From contig CANFJB010000006.1 in the NCBI GenBank assembly GCA_947447375.1, positions 105,457-169,456 on the forward strand: DNA of 64,000 nucleotides, in the 5' to 3' direction. The DNA is from Bacteroidota bacterium (GTDB lineage: Bacteria; Bacteroidota; Bacteroidia; Flavobacteriales; Flavobacteriaceae). Positions 18,154 to 25,887 of the stretch are shown here, in pieces. How positions within the stretch are numbered: position 1 is the first letter of the stretch; each line of letters opens with the position of its first letter. A model generated the notes under the pieces. It searched no databases. It was not told the DNA's origin and worked only from the letters and a program-made list of their open reading frames with translations. A program made the translations under genes and the position numbers.

Positions 18154-19548
18154 TTATTTTGAACGTTTATTGATTGCGTTCTGCACCATTTTACGAGCCC
18201 AAACCACAGGAAATAATTCCTCAAGGATTTTTTTATTACTGAAGCTCAATCGAAGTCCATTGCTTAAATGGAATTTTGCTTTGGAATCATCGTGGATCAT
18301 GAAATACAAACCTGCTAATCGGTATTCTACTTCGTATTCTTCTGGGAAATATTCTGAAGCTTGCAATAAAGTGTGAATTGCACTTTCAAATTCACCTAAA
18401 TATTGAAGAATATCAACCCAAAACAACCAAGTATCCAATTGGTAATCACCAAATTCAACTGCTTTTCTGTAGCCAAATTCGGCTTCTTCAAATAAATTCA
18501 GTTCCTTATTTATGGCTGCAAATCGTTTCCAATAAAAACGATTTTGGTTATCGATATTCAACGCTTTATTTACAAAATAAAGTGCTTTTTCGAATTTCTT
18601 TTGACGAACATAAAAATCAGTTATGGCGATCCAACCCTTGTCTAATAAAGGATCTTCGTGAACTGTTTTATTGAAATATTTAATTGCTAACGCTTTTTTG
18701 CCCAATTTCTCATAACATTTACCCATTCGGAGTAAGGCATAAGATGTTGCTTCGTCTAATTCGATTGTTCTAGTGTAACTTTCAATAGCTTCTTCATACA
18801 TTTTCAGTCTTTCATATGCCTTTGCTTTTTCCATGTAGGCACCAAGAAATTCATCGTCTATTAAGGTAGCATATTCGAAAGCTCGAAGTGCCTCTTCGTA
18901 TTTTTTCAATCCGTAATTCAACCTTCCAATTTGATGCCATGCAATTTCACTGTATGGATTTTTGTCAGTGTATTTAGTTAGATATTCTATTGCTTCCTCG
19001 TTTTTATCTAAAAATTCAAAGCAATAAACCACATTATACAATGCGGCTTGGTCATCGGTATCTTCTTCTAAACACTTGATAAAATTTTCTTTAGCCAATT
19101 CTAATTTGTCCATGAAAAGGTATTCCATTCCAATTAAATTGTAAACATCGGCATAATCATCAGTATATTTTAGGGCAATTTGAAGTAATTCAACGGCTTT
19201 TTCGTGATTGTCTTTTTTCGAATAAATATTGGCTTTTTGAATGTATATTTCTTCGTTGGTTGGTTCTATGGCATACAATTCGTTAAGTAACTTTTCCGCA
19301 AGATCGAGTTTGTCCTCAAAAACTAGCATTTCTACTTGAACTAATTTCAATCCAGTAGATCTTGGGTGTTGTTCTAGAGCTAATTTTAAGGCTTTTTTAG
19401 CCAAAGCTGGCTTACCCATATCGAGGTAGTGAAGGATAATTTCTTCAAATTCTTCGGAATCAAAAAAGAGTACTTTGTTGGTTTTCAACATTGACTCAAA
19501 CTTTGATAAGGATAATTTGTACTCGTCTTCTTCGTCGCTTATATGCAT
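18154..19548 (-). CDS. Tetratricopeptide repeat protein
   Basis: 464 residues with no signal peptide, made of about a dozen 34-residue TPR units (for example YADVYNLIGMEYLFMDKLELA, IAWHQIGRLNYGLKKYEEALRAF, ATSYALLRMGKCYEKLGKKALA). Such proteins are cytoplasmic scaffolds. The coupling with aroE and DUF349 does not explain its role. The N-terminus is acidic (DEEDEYKLSLSKFE). Confidence 0.92.
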   Translation of the reverse strand: MHISDEEDEYKLSLSKFESMLKTNKVLFFDSEEFEEIILHYLDMGKPALAKKALKLALEQHPRSTGLKLVQVEMLVFEDKLDLAEKLLNELYAIEPTNEEIYIQKANIYSKKDNHEKAVELLQIALKYTDDYADVYNLIGMEYLFMDKLELAKENFIKCLEEDTDDQAALYNVVYCFEFLDKNEEAIEYLTKYTDKNPYSEIAWHQIGRLNYGLKKYEEALRAFEYATLIDDEFLGAYMEKAKAYERLKMYEEAIESYTRTIELDEATSYALLRMGKCYEKLGKKALAIKYFNKTVHEDPLLDKGWIAITDFYVRQKKFEKALYFVNKALNIDNQNRFYWKRFAAINKELNLFEEAEFGYRKAVEFGDYQLDTWLFWVDILQYLGEFESAIHTLLQASEYFPEEYEVEYRLAGLYFMIHDDSKAKFHLSNGLRLSFSNKKILEELFPVVWARKMVQNAINKRSK

Positions 19549-19669
19549 GCTTATTTTGTTTAATTTATCCTTTAATAAAGGTAAGAATATAATTCTAATG
19601 TTGGAATTGATGACTTTTTTTTGTGAACAATTTAATTAACAAAAAACTGTCTTATAATACGTAATTTTT

Positions 19670-19752
19670 TAGCCCTGATAGAAGGGAAAATCCCTTAATA
19701 TTGCTCAGGATGAAGCAATATTGAGGATTGGAATGATAGCAGGATTAGCTTC
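19670..19752 (+). ncRNA. Structured intergenic RNA-like element, copy A (resembles the Flavo-1 motif)
   Basis: From TAGCCCTGAT to TAGCTTC. Outer pairing: AGC (19671-73) with GCT (19748-50) and CCTG (19674-77) with CAGG (19740-43). Middle helix: AATCC (19689-93) with GGATT (19725-29). Inner hairpin: AATATTGCT (19697-705) with AGCAATATT (19714-22). The second copy at 59286-59354 keeps the ends and the middle helix but changes both strands of the outer and inner helices. The resemblance to the published Flavo-1 motif is from memory and unchecked. It lies in the gap between the minus-strand TPR and aminotransferase genes; no + strand promoter is evident. Confidence 0.65.
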
Positions 19753-19761
19753 TAATAAAAC

Positions 19762-20949
19762 TTAGATTTCTTTTAAGATTTCGTCCATTACTTGAAGAAT
19801 TATTTGACAACCTTCTTCAATTTCGCTTTCTGAAATGGTTAATGGCGGTGTGATTCTGATGGCGCAACCTTCAAATAATAACCAGAATAAAATGAGGCCT
19901 TTTTCTTGGCATTTTAGGATTACTTTGGTTGTAATATCAGAAGATTCGGTCATGGCTGCCAACATTAATCCTTCGCCGCGAACTTCTTTTATTAACGGGT
20001 GAATTAGGAGTTTTCTGAACAATTTTTCTTTGTGAATTGCATCCGACATTAAGGTGCTTTCGGTTAATTCTTGTAATGTTGCTAGGCATGCTGCGGCAAT
20101 TACAGGGTGTCCGCCAAAGGTGGTTATGTGCCCTAATTTAGGGTTATTGCTCAATAAATCCATGTGTTCTTCAGAGGCTGTGAAACCTCCTACGGGCATT
20201 CCGCTTCCCATTCCTTTACCCATAATTACAATATCGGGAACGACATCGTAATTTTGAAATCCGAATAATTTTCCTGTTCGTCCAAAACCGGGTTGGATTT
20301 CATCGAGAATCATTATGGCGCCGACTTCAGTGCATCGGGCGCGTACTTTTTTTAGAAACCCATTGAAAGGTTGGATAAATCCTGCGCCGCCTTGAATGGT
20401 TTCCAAGATAATTCCCGCTGTTTTAGTGGTAATTTTTTGTAAATCGTCTTCGTTATTGAAAGTTATAAAATCGACATCGGGAACTAATGGGCGGAAAACT
20501 TGTTTGCGTTCTTCAAATCCCATTACGCTCAGTGAGCCCATTGTATTTCCGTGATAGGCATTGTGACAAGAAATTAATTGACTTCGGCCAGTAATGCGTC
20601 GGGCCAATTTTAATGCGCCTTCGGTTGCTTCGGTTCCTGAATTAACCAAATAGGTTTTTTTTAATGGAAAGGGAAGGTGATCGGCTAACAATTTACAATA
20701 TTCTACTGCTGGACTTTGAGAATATTCCCCGTAAACCATTACGTGCGAATATTTATCCAATTGTTTTTTGATTGCATTATTCACTCGTGGATGTTGGTGT
20801 CCGAGTGTGCAAGCGGAAACCCCAGCCACAAAATCAAGGTATTTTTTGTTGTTGGTGTCGTATATATAAGACCCAATGGCGTGCGAAACTTCCATCCCGA
20901 GTGGGTAAGGAGACGTTTGGGCTTGGTATTTTAGAAAATCGTTGTTCAA
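19762..20949 (-). CDS. Class III pyridoxal-phosphate aminotransferase
   Basis: 395 residues of the acetylornithine/ornithine/4-aminobutyrate aminotransferase family. Visible are VAGVSACTLGHQHP, NSGTEATEGALKLAR (phosphate binding), ILDEIQPGFGRTG (D216 near the cofactor ring) and the PLP lysine K245 in GKGMGSGMPVGG. Length and motifs suit an aspartate-aminotransferase-family protein, but the substrate cannot be read from sequence. It begins 9 bases after the OstA-like gene; this pairing suggests shared transcription rather than shared chemistry. Confidence 0.9.
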   Translation of the reverse strand: MNNDFLKYQAQTSPYPLGMEVSHAIGSYIYDTNNKKYLDFVAGVSACTLGHQHPRVNNAIKKQLDKYSHVMVYGEYSQSPAVEYCKLLADHLPFPLKKTYLVNSGTEATEGALKLARRITGRSQLISCHNAYHGNTMGSLSVMGFEERKQVFRPLVPDVDFITFNNEDDLQKITTKTAGIILETIQGGAGFIQPFNGFLKKVRARCTEVGAIMILDEIQPGFGRTGKLFGFQNYDVVPDIVIMGKGMGSGMPVGGFTASEEHMDLLSNNPKLGHITTFGGHPVIAAACLATLQELTESTLMSDAIHKEKLFRKLLIHPLIKEVRGEGLMLAAMTESSDITTKVILKCQEKGLILFWLLFEGCAIRITPPLTISESEIEEGCQIILQVMDEILKEI

Positions 20950-20958
20950 TTTACTTCT

Positions 20959-22578
20959 TTATTTGTCTTTGTATTCTAGGGTTTCTTTTCGGACTTTCAT
21001 CGGAACATCCGCTTTGGCTTTTAAGGCTTTACTTGCTTTCACGATTTTATCGTTCATTTCGTTTTCTTCTTTGGTAAATAAATCGTCAATGGATTTTATA
21101 CGCTCGTCGCCACGCCAAATAAAACCTCTCAATTTTCTTGCGTTTTCGGGCAGTTCTTTTTCAGGATAAATATCACTGTCGGGCTTGTCAAAAAGAGTCA
21201 AATCATCGATTTTGTTTTTATCCAATTTCAGATTTATTTTACTGCAAACGCTTTTATTAATTCCAATGAGTTCTTGTTTGTCATTTCGCATGTAATAAAT
21301 GACTTCGGTATTTTTTATAATATCAACGTTATCAAGGGTTTTGTCTTTGAATTTGCCATATAGATTTTGACCTTTCACTTGATTAAACCCTGTTCCAATG
21401 GTGTCTTTTGAGACGATAAACGCGTTGTTTAATACTTTGAGAGAGTCCAATTGTTGGGTGTTATTATTTCCTATCAAATGCATTACATCGCCCGTCATTT
21501 GGTTTTCAAAATTCCATAGAATTGGTCTTCCAATGAGTTTTGTGAGCGCTTTTTTCTGATCGGAATGAATGGAATCGCACTTACCACTTAAATTCAATTT
21601 ATAGAACTTTGCATCCTTGAAACCACGAATAATTCTGTTATTTTCTTTACCCGTAATCATTAATTTTTGAGCGTGAATATAAACCGAATCTTTTTCGATT
21701 AAGCTAATCGCCAAGGCTCTTTTGGTAACATAAACCGAGTCTTTAAACTTATAAATTTCAGCATAATGTCCTTTTACAATAATTTTATTTATGGTATCGG
21801 TTATTTTTACATTGTTGGTTGCTGATGCAAATCCTCTTTTCTTATTATAAAACAAACTATCGCCTTCTATCAAACGATTATTGTATTCTATTTTGGAATT
21901 TCGTTGCAATCGTGCAATGTCTTTTTTGGTATCGTAAAAACCGTTTTCTGTATAGATTTTGTTGTCTTTTCCATCAATTGTCGATGGCCCTAACAAATAG
22001 GAATGACCCGAATTGGTATAATAATCCAAGTGATTAGATTTGATTGTATTTTCAGGAGTTTTTATAACAACTGCGGTTAAAAACTGGTATTTTTTTTGAG
22101 AAACATAATATTTCCCAGATTTACTTTTCAGCGTATTTCCTTTGTTATTAATTACTCCGCCAGTGGTGTAATAGGCCTCTTGACTGTTTCTATTGAAGTT
22201 CAAAGTATCTGTTACCAAAGACATATCTGGCGATCTCAAAACCACATCGCCGGTTGCAAATGCTTGTTTGATATTGCCATTGTACTCGGCATATTTACTG
22301 GTCATTGTTAAAGTGTCTCCTTGAATAATTTGTACGTTTCCAAAGGCTTTGATGTAATTTTCTTTTTGAAACCAATAGGCTTTATTACAGGTTAATATCG
22401 CTCCGTCATGATTCACACGCACGTTACCCGTTAATAATGCAGCGTCAGGAATTTCTATTTGGTTGATATCTGCAAAATCGGAATGCTCGATGATAATTTT
22501 CTTTGGCGCTTGAGCCATTATCGTGTTCAAACTGAAAAGGATGATGCAGCTATTTATAAGAAATAAGTACTTTTTCAA
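20959..22578 (-). CDS. OstA-like protein (LptA/LptD N-terminal domain family)
   Basis: I place the start at the TTG at 22578, giving MKKYLFLINSCIILFSLNTIMAQ, a clean signal peptide. The open frame reaches a TTG at 22656, but that adds 26 residues before the signal sequence and overlaps a -7 box. The mature part is a long repeat of short beta strands (VRVNHDGAILTCNKAYWF, DVVLRSPDMSLVTDTLNFN, LIEGDSLFYNKKRG), the jellyroll of OstA/LptA proteins that carry LPS across the periplasm. At about 540 residues it is much longer than LptA, as in other Bacteroidetes. It precedes the aminotransferase by 9 bases. Confidence 0.85.
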   Translation of the reverse strand: MKKYLFLINSCIILFSLNTIMAQAPKKIIIEHSDFADINQIEIPDAALLTGNVRVNHDGAILTCNKAYWFQKENYIKAFGNVQIIQGDTLTMTSKYAEYNGNIKQAFATGDVVLRSPDMSLVTDTLNFNRNSQEAYYTTGGVINNKGNTLKSKSGKYYVSQKKYQFLTAVVIKTPENTIKSNHLDYYTNSGHSYLLGPSTIDGKDNKIYTENGFYDTKKDIARLQRNSKIEYNNRLIEGDSLFYNKKRGFASATNNVKITDTINKIIVKGHYAEIYKFKDSVYVTKRALAISLIEKDSVYIHAQKLMITGKENNRIIRGFKDAKFYKLNLSGKCDSIHSDQKKALTKLIGRPILWNFENQMTGDVMHLIGNNNTQQLDSLKVLNNAFIVSKDTIGTGFNQVKGQNLYGKFKDKTLDNVDIIKNTEVIYYMRNDKQELIGINKSVCSKINLKLDKNKIDDLTLFDKPDSDIYPEKELPENARKLRGFIWRGDERIKSIDDLFTKEENEMNDKIVKASKALKAKADVPMKVRKETLEYKDK

Positions 22579-22593
22579 AGGTTTAATTTTTGC

Positions 22594-22601
22594 CAAATTT
22601 A
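22594..22601 (-). promoter_or_regulatory. Candidate -7 box for the OstA-like gene
   Basis: The minus strand reads TAAATTTG, a match to TAnnTTTG, ending 15 bases before the TTG at 22578. A TTG lies 23 bases upstream, at the long end of the spacing range. This supports the internal start codon. Confidence 0.45.
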
Positions 22602-22665
22602 AGAAAAAGGAAGTAATGCTGCTGCAAATTAAGATATATTTATTAATTGCTTCCAATGAATTTTA

Positions 22666-23802
22666 TTAAACCCTTTTTAGTTTGAATTTTAAAAAGAGAA
22701 ATCCAGTAATTGCTGCAATTGTTGAAGCGATTAATATTGCAATTTTTGAGTTGATAATATCCTCATTATTATCGAATGACAAGAGGCTTATAAAAATAGA
22801 CATTGTAAAACCAATTCCACCCAAAATAGCTGCTCCGAATAGGGAACTCCAATTCAAACTTTTAGGCAAAATTCCAATTCCGAGAAGCACACCTAAATAG
22901 GAAAATAGCCATATTCCAATTGGTTTTCCAATAAATAATCCTAGAATTACTCCAATACTATTCGAATGACTCAAGCCTTCATACCAATTTGAATTTAATA
23001 CAATACAAGTATTTGCTAAAGCAAATAAAGGTAAGATGATAAATGCAACTGGTTGGTGTAAAATGTGTTGTAATTTATAAGAGATATTTTTCTTATTTCC
23101 ATCCCCAAAAGGAATCACAAAAGCTAATAAAACGCCGGTAATTGTGGCGTGAACTCCTGAATTCAACATAAAATACCACATCAATATTCCGCTTATTAAA
23201 TAGGGAATTAGATTATTGACTTTAAGTCGGTTTAAAACAAATAAAAATGCTAAAATCCCTAAAGCAATTCCTAAATTCAATAAAGAAATACTTGAAGTAT
23301 AGAATATTGCAATTACAATTATTGCTCCTAAATCATCTATAACTGCTAAGGCTGTAAGGAATACTTTCAAAGACGTTGGCACTCGATTTCCTAAAAGGGA
23401 TAGGATTCCAATTGCAAAAGCGATGTCTGTTGCCATTGGAATTCCAACCCCCGATTGTGTGGTTGTTCCATAATTAAATCCAGCATAAATCAAAGCGGGA
23501 ATTATCATTCCTCCAAGCGCACCTATTAATGGTAATGAAGCTTTTTTTAGCGAGGAAAGTTCGCCAATATAAACTTCACGCTCCAATTCTAATCCAATCA
23601 AAAGAAAGAAAATAGTCATTAACCCATCGTTAATCCATTCTATCAAACTGTGATTTCCAATTTCGTAATTCCATATTTGAAGGTATTCGATTTGGAATAT
23701 AGAATTGGCTAAAACTAGAGAAATTAGAGTTGCAATTATTAATACAAATCCACCCGCTTTTTCACTTTCAAAAAAGGATTTGAATAAATTGGTTTCTTTC
23801 AT
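22666..23802 (-). CDS. nhaA: Na+/H+ antiporter NhaA
   Basis: About 378 residues from the ATG at 23802 (MKETNLFKSFFESEKAGG); the frame runs 39 bases further but without a better start. About twelve spans. The signatures are GLELEREVYIGELSSLKKA, PMATDIAFAIGIL and ALAVIDDLGAIIVIA, the last two containing the paired aspartates that bind sodium and protons. It exports sodium in exchange for protons and handles alkaline and salt stress. It follows purA after a terminator. Confidence 0.96.
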   Translation of the reverse strand: MKETNLFKSFFESEKAGGFVLIIATLISLVLANSIFQIEYLQIWNYEIGNHSLIEWINDGLMTIFFLLIGLELEREVYIGELSSLKKASLPLIGALGGMIIPALIYAGFNYGTTTQSGVGIPMATDIAFAIGILSLLGNRVPTSLKVFLTALAVIDDLGAIIVIAIFYTSSISLLNLGIALGILAFLFVLNRLKVNNLIPYLISGILMWYFMLNSGVHATITGVLLAFVIPFGDGNKKNISYKLQHILHQPVAFIILPLFALANTCIVLNSNWYEGLSHSNSIGVILGLFIGKPIGIWLFSYLGVLLGIGILPKSLNWSSLFGAAILGGIGFTMSIFISLLSFDNNEDIINSKIAILIASTIAAITGFLFLKFKLKRV

Positions 23803-23821
23803 ATTTATTTGCTTTAAACAT

Positions 23822-23848
23822 AAAACGCTTTGATTTCTCAAAGCGTTT
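23822..23848 (-). terminator. Terminator between purA and nhaA
   Basis: AAACGCTTTGA and TCAAAGCGTTT form an 11-base stem around a short loop (23823-23848), 7 bases after the purA stop. The minus-strand tail is TTTTATG, a weak T-run, so some read-through into nhaA is possible. Confidence 0.7.
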
Positions 23849-23854
23849 CTTTAA

Positions 23855-25126
23855 TTATTTTGTGATTGTTTGCTTACGATCGGGACCAACAGAAACTATT
23901 TTAATTGGTACTTCAACTTCTTTTTCGATGAAGTCAATATAGTTTTTCAATTCTATTGGTAACTGATCATAAGTGGTCATTCCTGTTAAATCTGCTTTCC
24001 AACCTTTAAATTCTTTGTAAATTGGCGTTACATTTTCAGGTTCGATATTATAAGGTAAATGGGCAATATTTTCTCCTTTGTAATTGTACTCTGTACATAC
24101 TTTTAAGGTTTCAAATCCTGATAAAACATCCCCTTTCATCATCATTAATTGGGTAACCCCATTCACTTGGATAGCATATTTTAAAGCTACTAAATCCAAC
24201 CATCCACAACGTCTTTGTCTTCCTGTAACAGAACCAAATTCGTTACCAACTCTTGCCATTGTAGCTCCATCTTCTTCAAAATCTTCAGTAGGGAAAGGAC
24301 CGCTACCAACACGAGTGGTGTAGGCTTTAAAGATTCCGTAAACTTCTTTGATTTTATTTGGTGCAATTCCTAAACCAGTACAAGCACCAGCAGCAGTAGT
24401 ATTTGACGAAGTCACAAATGGATAAGTTCCGAAATCAACATCCAATAAGGAACCCTGAGCTCCTTCACAAAGTATTGATTTTCCTTCTTTTTGAGCTTGG
24501 TGTAAATATTCCTCACTATCAATGAAAGTAAGTTTTTTCAAGTCTTCAATAGCTTCGAAAAATTCAACTTCTAGTTCCGTAAGATTGTATTGAATTGCAA
24601 CATCATAAAATTTAATCATGGCTTCATGCTTGTCAGCTAAAGCTCTGTATCGTTCTTTAAAATCTTCTAATTCAATATCTCCAACACGTATTCCATTTCT
24701 ACCAGTTTTATCCATGTAAGTTGGACCAATACCTTTCAAGGTAGAACCAATTTTAGCTTTTCCTTTCGATGCTTCCGAAGCTGCATCCAGTAAACGGTGC
24801 GTTGGTAAAATTAAATGTGCTTTTCTTGAAATGATTAATTTGTTTTTGATATCTAAATTAAAACGCTCTAATCCTTCGATTTCTTTTTGGAAAACAACTG
24901 GGTCGATTACAACACCGTTTCCAATTATATTTATTGAATTTTTATGAAAAATCCCTGAAGGAATAGTTCTTAAAACGTGTTTTATTCCATCAAATTCTAA
25001 AGTGTGACCTGCATTTGGTCCACCCTGAAAACGGGCAATTATATCATATTTTGACGTAAGTACGTCTACAATTTTTCCTTTTCCTTCATCTCCCCACTGT
25101 AATCCTAATAATAAATCTACGGTCAT
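23855..25126 (-). CDS. purA: Adenylosuccinate synthetase
   Basis: 423 residues. The start MTVDLLLGLQWGDEGKGKIVD is the phosphate-binding loop of PurA. Further signatures are GGPNAGHTL, IGNGVVIDP, GSTLKGIGPTYMDKTGRNGIR and GSVTGRQRRCGWLD. It joins IMP and aspartate using GTP, the first step from IMP to AMP. It lies downstream of the small membrane protein and Fur genes with a 21-base gap, perhaps co-transcribed. Confidence 0.98.
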   Translation of the reverse strand: MTVDLLLGLQWGDEGKGKIVDVLTSKYDIIARFQGGPNAGHTLEFDGIKHVLRTIPSGIFHKNSINIIGNGVVIDPVVFQKEIEGLERFNLDIKNKLIISRKAHLILPTHRLLDAASEASKGKAKIGSTLKGIGPTYMDKTGRNGIRVGDIELEDFKERYRALADKHEAMIKFYDVAIQYNLTELEVEFFEAIEDLKKLTFIDSEEYLHQAQKEGKSILCEGAQGSLLDVDFGTYPFVTSSNTTAAGACTGLGIAPNKIKEVYGIFKAYTTRVGSGPFPTEDFEEDGATMARVGNEFGSVTGRQRRCGWLDLVALKYAIQVNGVTQLMMMKGDVLSGFETLKVCTEYNYKGENIAHLPYNIEPENVTPIYKEFKGWKADLTGMTTYDQLPIELKNYIDFIEKEVEVPIKIVSVGPDRKQTITK

Positions 25127-25147
25127 TATGCTGTTGTTTGTGTGTTG

Positions 25148-25372
25148 CTATTTATTGTTGTTTTTTTTGCTTTTTTTAATAAATCCTATTTTTAAAAAGT
25201 AATTTAATATTCCTAATATTAGCGCAGTTAATGTACTAACGAATAGCGTTTTTAAAAAGAATTTTAGACTATATGAATCAAAGCCATCAAATAATTGAAA
25301 TACAATTCGATAGGATAAAGAAAATACAAATACAAAAACAAATGTTTTTTTGAAATAATCACTTGCTTTCAT
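25148..25372 (-). CDS. Small two-span membrane protein, unknown
   Basis: 74 residues from the ATG at 25372 ([15 protein letters not shown]), chosen over longer frames because it overlaps the Fur stop by only 14 bases. Two hydrophobic segments (about [15 protein letters not shown] and [18 protein letters not shown]) are joined by [12 protein letters not shown]. The tail is lysine/asparagine-rich (KKSKKNNNK). I do not recognise the family. Overlap with the regulator gene suggests co-translation. Confidence 0.6.
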   Translation of the reverse strand: MKASDYFKKTFVFVFVFSLSYRIVFQLFDGFDSYSLKFFLKTLFVSTLTALILGILNYFLKIGFIKKSKKNNNK

Positions 25373-25826
25373 TATTTGATTTTTTTGTTCCGTATAAATA
25401 CAAAGAGTGATTGTGCACTTCGATGTCAAATATTTCTTCAATGGTTTTTTTAATCATTTGAATTCTTGGATCGCAAAATTCAATTACTTCTCCGGAATCT
25501 GTCATAATTAAATGGTCGTGTTGCTTATCGAAATAGGACTTTTCATAATGTGCTTGGTTTTGTCCAAATTGATGTTTTCTAACCAAACCACAATCCAATA
25601 AAAGTTCAATGGTATTGTAAAGAGTTGCTCGACTCACTCGATAATTTTTGTTTTTCATCTTCAAATAAAGATGCTCAACATCAAAATGATCTACACTTTC
25701 ATATATTTCCTGAAGAATAGCGTAGCGTTCAGGTGTTTTCCTGTGCCCTTTGTTTTCAAGATATAAGGTAAAAACATTTTTTACAATTTCTTGATTCTTA
25801 CTATTATCTACTGAAATTAGTGTCAT
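25359..25826 (-). CDS. Fur-family transcriptional regulator
   Basis: 155 residues from the ATG at 25826. An N-terminal winged helix carries [28 protein letters not shown] and [19 protein letters not shown], the typical Fur HTH. The metal-binding half has [25 protein letters not shown]. The cysteine pairs that bind structural zinc in many Fur proteins are absent (only CDPRI is seen). It may sense iron, zinc or peroxide; I cannot say which. A -7 box almost touches the start codon, so the transcript may be nearly leaderless. Confidence 0.88.
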   Translation of the reverse strand: MTLISVDNSKNQEIVKNVFTLYLENKGHRKTPERYAILQEIYESVDHFDVEHLYLKMKNKNYRVSRATLYNTIELLLDCGLVRKHQFGQNQAHYEKSYFDKQHDHLIMTDSGEVIEFCDPRIQMIKKTIEEIFDIEVHNHSLYLYGTKKSNNESK

Positions 25827-25832
25827 ATTCTG

Positions 25833-25840
25833 CAAAGATA
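25833..25840 (-). promoter_or_regulatory. Candidate -7 box for the Fur-family gene
   Basis: TATCTTTG on the minus strand ends 6 bases before the ATG, so the message would start at or within a few bases of the start codon. No -33 TTG was seen. Confidence 0.42.
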
Positions 25841-25887
25841 AATTATTATTTTAATAATAAAATGATTCCACTTGATTGTTAAAAACT

